A stretch of 64,000 nucleotides of DNA from Thermococcus sp. JdF3 (lineage in GTDB: Archaea > Methanobacteriota_B > Thermococci > Thermococcales > Thermococcaceae). This document shows, one piece after another, positions 35,094-43,752 of the stretch (position 1 is its first letter; each line of letters starts with the position of its first letter). The DNA is taken from assembly GCF_012027495.1 (NCBI RefSeq), contig NZ_SNUK01000006.1:62001-126000 (forward strand), in the 5' to 3' direction. The translations under genes and the position numbers were made by a program. Under the pieces are notes generated by a model, which saw only the letters and a list, made by a program, of their open reading frames with translations, had not been told where the DNA came from and ran no database searches.

Positions 35094-36473
35094 TCATTCC
35101 TCTTCCTTCAAAACTCCCTTAGCCTTTGCAAACTCCACGAGGGCATAAGCCGCGGCGGCCGCGTCCTCCGGCCTCTCGTAGCTCGGAATGCCTGCCTTCT
35201 CGAGAACCTCCTTCGCGGGCTCGCTCACGTAGCCTGCCATGAACAGACCGAGAACCGGCTTGCCGTTGTTGACCTCCTTAACCGCCCTCACGACGCCCTC
35301 CGCGTGCTCAGTCGGCGTCATGCCCGCGAAGGTCGGGACGACACAGATGCTTATGAGCATGTCAACGTTGGGGTCTTCGAGGAGAAGCTTTGCCGTTTTG
35401 TAGTAGTCCTCTCCCCTGGCGGAGGCTATCATGTCGACCGGGTTCTTGACTGCCGCCATCGGCGGAAGGAACGAGCGAAGTCCCTCGATGGTCTCCTCTT
35501 CGAGGTTGGCCAGCTTCAGCCCACGCTTGTCTATCTCATCCGCGGTGAGAACTCCCGGTCCGCCGGCGTTGGTCATTATGGCGACGCGGGTTCCCTTTGG
35601 CAGGGGCTGGGTGAAAGCGCGGGCCATGCTGAGCATGTCGTCTATCGTGTCCGCGACGATTATTCCGCTCTGCTTGAAGGCCGCCTCGTATATCTTGTAG
35701 GAACCCGCGAGCGAACCCGTGTGGGAAGATGCCGCTCTCGCTCCGCTCTCGCTCTTGCCAGCTTTGAGGACGATGACCGGCTTCTTCCTGGTGGCGCGCT
35801 TGGCTATCTCCATGAAAGCCCTTCCGTTCTTCAGGCCCTCAATGTAGAGCGCGATTGCTTTGTCCTCCTCCGTGTCTGCCAAATACTCCATAAACTCGGC
35901 GAAGTCAACATCCGCCATGTTGCCTATGCTGACGAACTTGGAGAAGCCTATTCCTTCCTTGACGGTCTTGTAGATTATGCCCGCTCCGAGGGCACCGCTC
36001 TGGCTTATGAAGGCTATGTCTCCCTTCTTCGCGTTGGTCACGAAGGTGGCGTTCATGGCGTTGTGGGTGTTCATTATACCGACACAGTTGGGGCCGACTA
36101 TGCGCATGCCGTATTTGTGGGCTATCTCAACGAGCTCGCGCTCCTCCCTCTTGCCCTCCTCGCCGACCTCACCGAAGCCCGCCGTGATGAGGATTATTCC
36201 CTTGACGCCCTTCTCGCCGCAGTCCTCTACCGTGCCCTTGACGAAGCGCTTCGGAACGACGACAACGGCCAGGTCAACCTCGTCCGGAATGTCCTTCACG
36301 TTCTTGTAAGCCTTGACGCCCTGAACGACCTCGTCCTTGACGTTCACAGGATAAACCTTGCCGTCTTTGTAATCCTTGAGGTTCTTGAAGACCTCATAGC
36401 CAAGCTTGAGCGGGTCGTTGGATGCTCCGATAACCGCTATGGCCTTTGGCTTGAAGAAGTAATCAAACGTCAT
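35094..36473 (-). CDS. ADP-forming acyl-CoA synthetase (ACD/ACS) alpha subunit
   Basis: A 459-residue alpha subunit: CoA-binding domain (AIAVIGASNDPLKLGYEV), Rossmann domains with the phospho-histidine region SSHTGSLAGSY and the second with GPNCVGIMNTHNAMNATF. Alpha plus a separate beta subunit convert acyl-CoA, ADP and Pi into the acid, CoA and ATP, the energy-saving end of fermentation. Linkage to iorAB, as at PF0532-0534 in P. furiosus, points to the ACS II isozyme using aryl-acetyl-CoA; the beta gene is not in the window. TATA is CTTATATAG about 30 bases upstream; GGTGAT precedes the start. Confidence 0.93.
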   Translation of the reverse strand: MTFDYFFKPKAIAVIGASNDPLKLGYEVFKNLKDYKDGKVYPVNVKDEVVQGVKAYKNVKDIPDEVDLAVVVVPKRFVKGTVEDCGEKGVKGIILITAGFGEVGEEGKREERELVEIAHKYGMRIVGPNCVGIMNTHNAMNATFVTNAKKGDIAFISQSGALGAGIIYKTVKEGIGFSKFVSIGNMADVDFAEFMEYLADTEEDKAIALYIEGLKNGRAFMEIAKRATRKKPVIVLKAGKSESGARAASSHTGSLAGSYKIYEAAFKQSGIIVADTIDDMLSMARAFTQPLPKGTRVAIMTNAGGPGVLTADEIDKRGLKLANLEEETIEGLRSFLPPMAAVKNPVDMIASARGEDYYKTAKLLLEDPNVDMLISICVVPTFAGMTPTEHAEGVVRAVKEVNNGKPVLGLFMAGYVSEPAKEVLEKAGIPSYERPEDAAAAAYALVEFAKAKGVLKEEE

Positions 36474-36563
36474 CACATCACCGGCCTAAACTCGGCGGAA
36501 TTCTATATAAGCTTTCCTAAAAAGGACAGCGAGGTAAATATGGGCATGGTAGAGGAAAAGTAA

Positions 36564-36577
36564 AGCCCCAATGGGCT
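36564..36577 (-). terminator. Hairpin after the second symporter gene
   Basis: On the minus strand AGCCC-ATTG-GGGCT, preceded by TTTTT and followed by TTTACTTTT, 31 bases beyond the stop of the symporter gene. The T-rich flanks fit archaeal termination. Confidence 0.4.
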
Positions 36578-36607
36578 AAAAAGGACATCAATGGATAAAA
36601 ACAAAAC

Positions 36608-38074
36608 TCAGGCGGTGGTGGCTGCCTCCTTGGGCTTCAGGGCGTAGGTCGATATCACCGCAACCACAGCGGTCACGATGAAGGTCATGAGCCTTGCCGA
36701 GACGACCTTCTCAAGCCCCGAGCTGATCCAGAAGATGGTGAACAGCAGTCCCGTTACGATGGTCGGCGGGACGGCCCTTCCGTGGAACCTCTTCCAGAAC
36801 AGCGTCATTATGGCTATCACGGAGAAGGTGTCGCCTATTCCAGCCCAGGTGTAGCCGACGATGGTGTAGATGAGCTTTGAGGGCACGAGGTATGCGGTAA
36901 CGAGTGCTATGACACCCAGGGCGACGGTGGTGATCCTCGAAAGCTTGAGGCTCCTCTTCGGGTCGAAGTCCTCCTTGTAGACGAAGGGCTTGAGCAGGTT
37001 CTCCGAGAGCTCGGTGGCGGAGAGTATGAGCAGAGAGTCAGCCGTGGAGAGCATGGCCGCTATGGCACCGGTTATGAATATCGCCGCGAGGAATGGCGGG
37101 AACAGCTTCAGCATGACCGAGGGCATGACGGCCTCCTGGTCCTCGAGGCCGGTCGGGCCGAAGATGGCTATTCCAATCCATCCTATGAAGAGGGCACCGA
37201 TGTAGGCCAGTATGGTCCAGCTGACGCCGACGTTCCTGGCGAGTTTGGCGTTCTTCTCGTCCTTGATTGCCATGAACCTGATGCTGAGCTGGGGCATTCC
37301 ACCGAGGTAGCCGAAGAACCAGGAGAACTCGGCTATGACAAAGACGAACGCGGCGCCGTCGACGAGGCCGCCGAGGATTGTGGAGTACTCGGGCCCGGAC
37401 ATCTCCAGGGCGCTGGAAACGGAGTGGGCGAAAACATCCGGGTGGTTGGCGATGTAGACGAGACCGACTATTGGCGCTATGGTGAGGGTGAGTATCATGA
37501 CTATCGCCTGGACGGTGTCCGTGTACGCGACGCTCTTGAGGCCTCCGAGGACGGTGTACGGCAGAATTATCACCGCGGTTATCAGCATTCCTATCTTTGG
37601 ATCAACGCCGAAGAGGGCGTTCAGCGTCTTTCCGCCGCCGAGGAACTGGGCGCCGACGTAGAAGAAAAAGAAGAACACCACAGTAACACTGCCAAGGATT
37701 CTTATCCACTTCTCGGCGTCGGAGTGGCGCCTGGCGATGTAGTCGATGAACGTTGTTGCATCGTACTTCTCTGCCTCCCTCCTGAGCCTTCCGGCGAAGA
37801 CGGTCCACGCCACGATGATACCGGCCACACAGCCAACTGCAACCCATATCGCCGAGAGACCTGCGGCATAGGCGAAGCCCGGGAGGCCCAATAGTGCCCA
37901 CGCGGATTCACCTGTGGCGCGCTCTGAGAGCGCCGCTATCCAGCCCGGAAGCTGCCTGCCCGCGATGGCGAAGTCCTTGCCGCTCTTTGCCTTCCGTCCC
38001 TGATAAACTCCGAACCCTATCAAAAACGAAAGGTACAGAACCAGAACAATCAGTATTTGAGTCTGGCCCTCCAC
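36608..38074 (-). CDS. Sodium:solute symporter (SSS family, proline-type)
   Basis: A 488-residue SSS transporter with about thirteen helices: SERATGESAWALLGLPGFAYAAG (helix 2 region), TTFIDYIARRH and IAAMLSTADSLLILSATELSEN (Na+-site serines). It is a diverged paralog of the symporter at 7886 and, unlike it, lacks a small accessory gene upstream. Of several in-frame starts I prefer GTG at 38074, with GGTGAT six bases before it; ATG at 38092 is the alternative. TTTATAAAC about 40 bases upstream is the TATA box. Substrate likely proline or another small solute. Confidence 0.82.
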   Translation of the reverse strand: MEGQTQILIVLVLYLSFLIGFGVYQGRKAKSGKDFAIAGRQLPGWIAALSERATGESAWALLGLPGFAYAAGLSAIWVAVGCVAGIIVAWTVFAGRLRREAEKYDATTFIDYIARRHSDAEKWIRILGSVTVVFFFFFYVGAQFLGGGKTLNALFGVDPKIGMLITAVIILPYTVLGGLKSVAYTDTVQAIVMILTLTIAPIVGLVYIANHPDVFAHSVSSALEMSGPEYSTILGGLVDGAAFVFVIAEFSWFFGYLGGMPQLSIRFMAIKDEKNAKLARNVGVSWTILAYIGALFIGWIGIAIFGPTGLEDQEAVMPSVMLKLFPPFLAAIFITGAIAAMLSTADSLLILSATELSENLLKPFVYKEDFDPKRSLKLSRITTVALGVIALVTAYLVPSKLIYTIVGYTWAGIGDTFSVIAIMTLFWKRFHGRAVPPTIVTGLLFTIFWISSGLEKVVSARLMTFIVTAVVAVISTYALKPKEAATTA

Positions 38075-38212
38075 TATTGAATCACCGCTCATATTCAACA
38101 CTGTTCATGTTTATAAACCTTGCCCTTTTTTGTACAAAGATGTATTTTTATGTCCTATGGAGGCACATTCTGTTACATTGTACTTCAGTTACTACCTCTG
38201 TTACCATACTCT

Positions 38213-38277
38213 ACAGCCCTCGTAATTTGGGCTGTGGGGGAGTGGCCGTACCGTTCGGTGACGGTTGCCCCGGCCAC
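38213..38277 (+). ncRNA. Candidate structured RNA: two adjacent hairpins
   Basis: Two strong stems lie side by side in the 255-bp gap: ACAGCCC/GGGCTGT (38213-38219 with 38229-38235) and a compound hairpin with outer stem GTGGCCG/CGGCCAC (38242-38248 with 38271-38277) and inner stem ACCGT/ACGGT (38250-38254 with 38261-38265) separated by an asymmetric internal loop. ACA follows within the last stem (CCACAAC), which hints at an H/ACA-like unit but the hairpin is shorter than usual. A TATA-like TATTTTTATG lies about 65 bases upstream. It could equally be a leader structure or a terminator. Confidence 0.35.
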
Positions 38278-38329
38278 AACCCGAAAGACTTAAGTTAGTC
38301 CAGGTTATTATATCCGCGGGGGTGGTTTC

Positions 38330-39004
38330 ATGGTGAAGGTGAGGTTTCTGGGCCACGCTGCCTTTCTGATAGAGGGGAGCAAGAAAATCCTGATAGACCC
38401 GTTCCTGACGGGCAATCCTGCCGCCGCAGTCAAGCCTGAGGATGTTGAGGCGGACCTGATACTCGTGACCCACGCCCACGGCGATCACATCGGTGATGCG
38501 GCGGCGATAGCCAGGAGAACCGGGGCGAAGATAGTCGCCATGTACGACCTAGCCAACTACCTCGTTGAGAGCGAGGGCGGCATAACCACCATCGGCATGA
38601 ACTACGGTCCGACGGAGGTTGACGGGGTCAAGATCGTCCAGGTTCCGGCCTGGCACTCCAGCAGCGACGGCAAGTACAGCATAGGAAGCGCCTGCGGCTA
38701 CATAATCGAGCTTGACGGCGTCAGGATTTACCACGCCGGTGATACGTTTGTCTTCAGGGACATGGAGCTCTTCGCCGAGCTCTACGGGCCGATAGACGTT
38801 GCCCTGCTTCCGATAGGCGGCCACTTCACGATGGGAATCCGGGAGGCAGCAAAGGCAGTCGAGTTCCTGAAGCCCAGGAAAGTCGTGCCGATGCACTACA
38901 ACACCTGGCCCCCTATAGCGGCGGACCCCGGGGAGTTCAGGAGGCTTGTTGGGGACAAAGCTGAAGTTGTAGTCCTTGAACCCGGCGAAACCCTGGAGCT
39001 TTGA
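38330..39004 (+). CDS. UPF0173 metal-dependent hydrolase (metallo-beta-lactamase fold)
   Basis: A 224-residue protein with the MBL dinuclear metal motif THAHGDHIGDA (residues 46-56), further ligands in VPAWHSS and IYHAGDTFVF, and the closing histidine in VPMHYNTWP. Length and the start VKVRFLGHAAFLIEG match UPF0173/COG2220 enzymes related to UlaG lactonases. Substrate unknown. GGTGG precedes the start; TTATTATATCC lies about 25 bases upstream. Confidence 0.9.
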   Translation: MVKVRFLGHAAFLIEGSKKILIDPFLTGNPAAAVKPEDVEADLILVTHAHGDHIGDAAAIARRTGAKIVAMYDLANYLVESEGGITTIGMNYGPTEVDGVKIVQVPAWHSSSDGKYSIGSACGYIIELDGVRIYHAGDTFVFRDMELFAELYGPIDVALLPIGGHFTMGIREAAKAVEFLKPRKVVPMHYNTWPPIAADPGEFRRLVGDKAEVVVLEPGETLEL

Positions 39005-39049
39005 AAAACCTTTTAAGGGCCTTTTCCTACCCTTTTTTCAGGTGATGGA

Positions 39050-40054
39050 ATGGTTAAACGGGCCGTTGCTCTGACGCTCATCCTGCTGGTGTTCTCATCC
39101 TTCATGCTTCCTCTCTCCTCCGCACAGGATACGAAGGAGGGGCCAAAGTACGACCTTATAATCGTGAGAAACGATGATTTAATCGATTATATCATTGCTC
39201 TCCCCTACGCCAAGATGCTGGACGTCCCGATACTGCCCGTGAACCGCGAGGAACTCGACCCTGGAACGATCGCCCAGCTCCAGAGCTACGCCCAGTTCGG
39301 CTGGAACCACGTCCTTATAATCGGTGACTCACAGGCCATCAGCGACAGGGTTCAGGATGAGCTCCTTAAGATGGGCTTCATAGTCGAGAGGATAGGCGGC
39401 GCGGTCAGGACGGAAACGGCGGCAAAGCTGGCGCTGCACTTCTATCCCAACGGACACGACACGGTCGTCGTCGCCAGCTCCAGCGACTACGGCTCGGCCC
39501 TCGCTGCAGCGAGGTGGGCCATGATATACGGTTACCCCTTCCTCCTGACCCAGGAGGATGCCCTCTCCGACTCAACCGCCGACGCCATACAGAAGCTCCA
39601 CCCGGATCTCGTCGAGCTCATGGGCGCTGGCATGTCCAAGGACGTCCAGAGGAAGATAGAGGCGATGGGCTACCAGACCTACTGGGTCCGTGAGAACCTT
39701 GAGATAGAGATACCCTCCCAGCCCAAGGAGACCAACTGGGTGATGATAGCGGCCGCGGTGCTGCTCTCACTGGCCGTGGCGGTTCCGGTTTCGCTCTACT
39801 ACGCCAAGAAGAAGTGGTTCGCCAACAGGGTGCCCATAGAGGTGCTGACCGAGAAGGAGCGCATAGTCGTGAACGCCATACTCGAAAAGGGCGGTACGGT
39901 CAAGCAGGAGGAGCTGCCGGAGCTGACGGGCTACTCGAGGCCGACGATAAGCAGGATCATCCAGGAGCTGGAGAAGAAGCAGCTGGTCGAGAGGGAGAAG
40001 GTTGGGAAGACCTTCATCGTGAAGCTCACGAAGGAAATAATAATCAGGGACTAA
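39050..40054 (+). CDS. Membrane-spanning regulator: secreted CW-binding-like domain, one helix, cytoplasmic winged helix
   Basis: A 334-residue protein. A Sec signal peptide (residues 1-25) precedes an extracellular domain (about 30-220) similar to the cell-wall-binding repeat 2 fold (YDLIIVRNDDLIDYIIALPY, VLIIGDSQAIS, TVVVASSSDYGSALAAARWA). A single helix (about 230-250, WVMIAAAVLLSLAVAVPVSL) leads to KKKW and a cytoplasmic MarR-like winged helix (KQEELPELTGYSRPTISRII). This is a one-component transmembrane transcription regulator layout. The ligand and targets are unknown. A poly-T stretch follows the stop. Confidence 0.75.
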   Translation: MVKRAVALTLILLVFSSFMLPLSSAQDTKEGPKYDLIIVRNDDLIDYIIALPYAKMLDVPILPVNREELDPGTIAQLQSYAQFGWNHVLIIGDSQAISDRVQDELLKMGFIVERIGGAVRTETAAKLALHFYPNGHDTVVVASSSDYGSALAAARWAMIYGYPFLLTQEDALSDSTADAIQKLHPDLVELMGAGMSKDVQRKIEAMGYQTYWVRENLEIEIPSQPKETNWVMIAAAVLLSLAVAVPVSLYYAKKKWFANRVPIEVLTEKERIVVNAILEKGGTVKQEELPELTGYSRPTISRIIQELEKKQLVEREKVGKTFIVKLTKEIIIRD

Positions 40055-40087
40055 CGGTCGGAAAGCCCTACCGCTCATCACTTTTTT

Positions 40088-40120
40088 CAGCCCTGGCTGT
40101 TCTCCTCATCCCGCGGGATG
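40088..40120. terminator. Hairpins between convergent genes
   Basis: CAGCC-CT-GGCTG (40088-40099) and the perfect palindrome CATCCCGCGGGATG (40107-40120) follow a T6 run downstream of the membrane regulator and precede the end of the opposite zinc-finger gene, as expected for a bidirectional termination zone. Confidence 0.35.
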
Positions 40121-40161
40121 TTCAAGAACCGAAACTGAGAAAATGGCGGAAGAATAGGGAA

Positions 40162-40305
40162 TCACTTCCTGAACAGGTGCCCGTGGGCCCTGTTCACGTG
40201 CCTGGTGTAGTCCTTGGATGTTCTGAAGAGCATTCCGCAGCGCGGGCAGCGGTAGTAGCGGGTGCCGTCGCGGTCGTGGAATATAACCGCCTTCAGCTCC
40301 GCCAC
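40162..40305 (-). CDS. Small C2H2-type zinc finger protein
   Basis: A 47-residue protein (start [19 protein letters not shown]) with one C2H2 finger: CPRCG, twelve residues, then H-X4-H in [12 protein letters not shown]. The GTG start at 40305 has GGAGGTGG seven bases upstream; a second GTG two codons earlier is the alternative. Single-finger archaeal proteins of this kind are common in Thermococcales and Sulfolobales and are presumed nucleic-acid binding. It is too short for most gene finders but has genome-like codon use and a good ribosome binding site. Confidence 0.75.
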   Translation of the reverse strand: MAELKAVIFHDRDGTRYYRCPRCGMLFRTSKDYTRHVNRAHGHLFRK

Positions 40306-40378
40306 TTCCACCACCTCCGGACCTAGGTGAGAAAAGTCCTTTTAAAATTTTACGGAGGGATAGGGGAGGAGAGGGGAA

Positions 40379-41200
40379 TCAGACCCATATCCTGTTGCCC
40401 TTCACCTTCAGGTAGCCGAGGCTCTGGAGCTCCTTGAGGAAATCCTCTATTGCATCTTCGTCGAAGTATATGTTCATCCTCTCGCGCTCGCCCTCAACGA
40501 CTATCGGCTCCCTCTCCATTATGGCCTCCATCAGTTCGTTCTTGCGCCTGTGCCTCCCGGCCAGCTCCAGTATGACGTCCGCCAGAACCGAGCGGGCTAT
40601 GCCGTCGAACATCGCCTCGACCACGCTTTCCTCCGTGGCGTACTCCTTCGCTATCTCAAGCGCCTCTTCGATCAGCTCCCTGTCGACCTCCATAACCTCG
40701 ACGAAGTATCTCTTTTCGAGGGTGTACTCCGTCACCATGCCCGTTTTGAAGCGCTCCTCGACCTCCTCCAGGTACTCCTCGATATCGTCTATGGAGAAGC
40801 GCAGCTCCGCTCTGAGGAAGTCAAGGGGGACCATTTCGTTCAGAACGAGCGTTCCATCTTCCTCGGCAACGGCCCCGGCCTCCATGAGGGCCGTGACCAC
40901 TATCAGCTTTCCGAGGTCCGACTCGTCAAAGAGCCTCTCCAGGCTCTTTTTCTCTCCTACTTTCCAGTCTCGGGTTATCTCTTCGTACGCGAATCTGAGC
41001 TCATCCAGGGCGGCCTCAACGGGCTCTATCCCCTCCGCTTTCTCAAGAAGCTCGGCGTAAGTTCCCTCTATGACGACGTAGTGTGATATCTGGGGGGAAA
41101 CCTCCTCCCGGGTTCTGTTCATTATCCCCGCCCTGCTCAGCTCCCTGGAGAGGGCGTTCATATCCTCCCTGCTAAGGACTTCCAGCCTCAATCGCCTCAC
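40379..41200 (-). CDS. Protein of unknown function, helical, wHTH-like C-terminus
   Basis: A 273-residue soluble, very acidic protein dominated by long charged helices (LLEKAEGIEPVEAALDELRF, DDIEEYLEEVEERFKTGMV, ELIEEALEIAKEYATEESVV), ending in a segment that looks like a winged helix (DAIEDFLKELQSLGYLKVKG). No catalytic motif is visible. Start is GTG at 41200 or TTG at 41191, the latter with GGTGAGGCGA upstream. It is the last of six same-strand genes beginning with spermidine synthase, some of which may be co-transcribed. Not recognised. Confidence 0.65.
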   Translation of the reverse strand: MRRLRLEVLSREDMNALSRELSRAGIMNRTREEVSPQISHYVVIEGTYAELLEKAEGIEPVEAALDELRFAYEEITRDWKVGEKKSLERLFDESDLGKLIVVTALMEAGAVAEEDGTLVLNEMVPLDFLRAELRFSIDDIEEYLEEVEERFKTGMVTEYTLEKRYFVEVMEVDRELIEEALEIAKEYATEESVVEAMFDGIARSVLADVILELAGRHRRKNELMEAIMEREPIVVEGERERMNIYFDEDAIEDFLKELQSLGYLKVKGNRIWV

Positions 41201-41231
41201 CGAAAAAAGAACGGCAAAATGGTTATAACCT

Positions 41232-41882
41232 TTAGCCCCCGCTTCCCTCCACCAGTCCGGAGAGGAGGGCTTTCAGGGGTTTGTTGCTGAGCCTCCCCGC
41301 CGTCTCCCTAACCTCCTCCACCAGCTCCGGGGAGTAGTTTGAATAGAGGTAGAGTGCGTAGGCCATGAGCTTCGGGTCCCCCTCGGCCATCTCCTCCACA
41401 GAGCCCGCAAGAACCGGGTTGTTCAGCAGTTCGTCGGCTATGGCCCGCATCGTCTCCCGGTCATCCTTTTCGACGGCCTCCCTCAGCGGCCGGTAGAACC
41501 GCGTTAGAACGTCCCTTGCGAGCCGTTCCCTCTCCTCGAACTCCTCCATCGGGGTTTTCGGCTTCTCCCTCCCGCTCCAGAGCAGGTACACCGCGGGCGC
41601 GGCCAGGAGAACCAGGGCGATGACGATGTAAGGGAGCAGGGGGACGTTGAAGGAGTAGGGGAGGCGGGTCCTCATGAGGAGCAGGGCCAGAGTTCCGATG
41701 AGCATCCAGACCCCCATGAAGACGAGGTAGTACACCGTGTAGTCCTTCCTCTGGAGGGCGCGGTACCTCACGGGAGCGCCTATCTCCTCCAGGTATCTAA
41801 TCCTGTCCTCCGCCAGTTGAATTTCCGCTTCGAGGCGCTTTATGCGCCTGTCTATCTCGGCGAGGACTTCTTCCTTCCCCAT
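41232..41882 (-). CDS. Membrane protein with N-terminal coiled coil, unknown
   Basis: A 216-residue protein: a short coiled coil (residues 3-35, EVLAEIDRRIKRLEAEIQL), two membrane helices (about 50-70 and 82-102) in a hairpin, then a cytoplasmic helical domain (105-216). Its ATG shares one base with the creatininase stop, so it is translationally coupled to it. No family recognised; the hairpin-plus-tail shape resembles small scaffold or regulator proteins. Confidence 0.65.
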   Translation of the reverse strand: MGKEEVLAEIDRRIKRLEAEIQLAEDRIRYLEEIGAPVRYRALQRKDYTVYYLVFMGVWMLIGTLALLLMRTRLPYSFNVPLLPYIVIALVLLAAPAVYLLWSGREKPKTPMEEFEERERLARDVLTRFYRPLREAVEKDDRETMRAIADELLNNPVLAGSVEEMAEGDPKLMAYALYLYSNYSPELVEEVRETAGRLSNKPLKALLSGLVEGSGG

Positions 41883-42598
41883 TATCGTTCACCCACCAGC
41901 AGGCGGGCTATCTTCTCACTCACCACGCTGAGTATGGCCTCTCCCTTCTCGGCGGTGGCGAGGGATGGGTCGTCGTTCACCCCGTCGGGGAACAGCTCCA
42001 GACCGATGTCTCTCCTTATGCGCCTTACCTTTGATTTGCTCTTCTCTCCTGCGGCCCGCTCCATCTTAACGAGCTCCGGCCTTATGGCCAGGATGACCGA
42101 GGTCTCGTCCTGGCCAGCGTGCCCCTGGCTCGAGCATATCGAAAGAACGTCCTCCCTGAAGTCTATCCACCAGTTGATGAGCCAGACCTCAACATCGGGA
42201 AACTCCTCGGCCACCTCTTCCGCCGCCAGAACCAGCGGCGAGTAGTTGCCGCCGTGCCCGTTGAGGAGGACTATCCTTCTGAACCCCTCGGCCGCAAACT
42301 CGCGCATTATTCCGTGCATGTATGCTTTGAAGGCATCGCCCCCCACGTTTATCGTTCCGGGGTAAACGTTGAGAACGAACGTGTGTCCGTACCAGACTGG
42401 GGGGGCTATCAGAACATCGCGGCCAAGCTCCCTGACCCTCTCGTCCACGCGCTTCGCTATCTCGAGCGGGGCGAAGGTGTCGGTCCCCAGTGGGAGGTGT
42501 CTCCCGTGGGCTTCAACGCTCCCAACGGGGATAACAACGGTATCAACCCGTCGTTTAACCCCATCAAAATCCGGCCAGGTGAGTTCCTCCATTCTCAT
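41882..42598 (-). CDS. Creatininase family amidohydrolase
   Basis: A 238-residue protein with the creatininase-fold metal sites: PVGSVEAHGRHLPLGTD (residues 26-42), LNGHGGNYSPL and GHAGQDETSVIL. The family includes creatinine amidohydrolase, the archaeal FAPy deformylase ArfB of riboflavin/F420 synthesis and MftE-like peptidases; thermococcal members are uncharacterised, and no riboflavin gene is nearby. Start ATG at 42598. Same strand and close spacing with the glycosyltransferase upstream. Confidence 0.85.
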   Translation of the reverse strand: MRMEELTWPDFDGVKRRVDTVVIPVGSVEAHGRHLPLGTDTFAPLEIAKRVDERVRELGRDVLIAPPVWYGHTFVLNVYPGTINVGGDAFKAYMHGIMREFAAEGFRRIVLLNGHGGNYSPLVLAAEEVAEEFPDVEVWLINWWIDFREDVLSICSSQGHAGQDETSVILAIRPELVKMERAAGEKSKSKVRRIRRDIGLELFPDGVNDDPSLATAEKGEAILSVVSEKIARLLVGER

Positions 42599-42609
42599 GA
42601 GTGTTCCCC

Positions 42610-43752
42610 TTAAACACTTTGCAGTGCATCCTCATAAGCCTTTTCTACGCTCTCGGTAACCCTCCTCCATGAGTAGCGCTCCTCGACGGCTTTTCTTCCG
42701 TTGCTTCCAAACCATCTCCTGATGCCCTCGTCGAGGAGGAGTTTTTGAATTGCGTTCCTCAGCTCGAGTTCGTTGCCCGGGGAAACCAGAAGCCCGCTCT
42801 CGCTGTTTCTGATTATCTCCGGGATTCCCCCAACGTCCGTGGCAACCACTGGAACCCCCGCGGCCATGGCCTCCAGGATTACTATCCCGAAGGCCTCCGC
42901 CGTGGTGGAGGGAAGCACGAAGACGTCGGCCATGCCGAAGAGCCTCGGGAGGAGGGAGCCGTCAACGTATCCCAGGAAACGAACCCTGTCCTCTATCCCG
43001 AGAAACTTCGCCTGTGCCCTCAGAAACGGGAGCATCTCTCCGGAACCCGCCATGACGAGCGTTGCGTCGGTTATTCCTGAGAAGGCGTTTAAGAGGACGT
43101 GGGGGCCCTTTCTCGGCGACATCCTGCTCACGTAGAGGACAACGTCTCCCTCGATGCCGACCTCCTCCTTAACACGCTCCTTTTCCCTGTCGCTGAGGGG
43201 CCTGAAGACGTCATCGTCCACTCCGTTAGGGATGACTCTCACCGGAGCGTCAGTGAAGTGCCTTATGAACGCCTCCGCCGCCCTGCTGACGGCTATTATC
43301 TCGTGGGGATACTTCAGGTACCTGCTGAAGAGGGGGAACGTCAGACCGAGGGCCTCCCAGAGCCTGGATTCGTGGGCGAAGGAGATGCTGTGGGTTGTGA
43401 GGATGGTGGCCTTTCCCATCTCCCTGCCTGCCTTCGCGGCCTTAAGGGCCAGAGGGGTGAAGGCGTGGTGCGAGTGGATAACGTCGAAATCCTCCAGGAA
43501 CTCGTTTAGCTCTCCCGTGGATTTCAGGCTGTAGGAGAGGTTCACCTCAAGGACCGGGCTGATGACCCCTGGGATTTTTATGAGTTCAATCCCCTCAGCC
43601 TCCAGCTCTTTCTCCTTCCCCGTTTTCCTGTCGTTCGTGACTATCGCGACCTCGTGGCCCCTCTCACTGAGCTTCAGTGCCAGGCTGTGCATGTGGCTCG
43701 CGACGCCGCCCACTTTGGGGTAGTACCAGTCACTCACCAGCGCTATCCGCAA
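42610..43752 (-). CDS. Glycosyltransferase family 4
   Basis: A 380-residue GT-B fold enzyme: acceptor-side start MRIALVSDWYYPKVGGVASH, donor-side loop SRMSPRKGPHVLL, and the nucleotide-sugar signature EAFGIVILEAMAAGVPVV with E-X7-E acids. Retaining GT4 enzymes transfer hexoses to lipids or sugars; here it is paired directly with a UbiA prenyltransferase gene, so a membrane-lipid glycoside is a reasonable guess. Start is TTG, adjacent to the UbiA stop, with GGGGTGG eight bases upstream. Confidence 0.88.
   Translation of the reverse strand: MRIALVSDWYYPKVGGVASHMHSLALKLSERGHEVAIVTNDRKTGKEKELEAEGIELIKIPGVISPVLEVNLSYSLKSTGELNEFLEDFDVIHSHHAFTPLALKAAKAGREMGKATILTTHSISFAHESRLWEALGLTFPLFSRYLKYPHEIIAVSRAAEAFIRHFTDAPVRVIPNGVDDDVFRPLSDREKERVKEEVGIEGDVVLYVSRMSPRKGPHVLLNAFSGITDATLVMAGSGEMLPFLRAQAKFLGIEDRVRFLGYVDGSLLPRLFGMADVFVLPSTTAEAFGIVILEAMAAGVPVVATDVGGIPEIIRNSESGLLVSPGNELELRNAIQKLLLDEGIRRWFGSNGRKAVEERYSWRRVTESVEKAYEDALQSV

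Noticed and set aside
35304-36563. A 419-codon plus-strand frame
   Set aside because: Antisense to ACD alpha, which has clear CoA-binding and phospho-histidine motifs.
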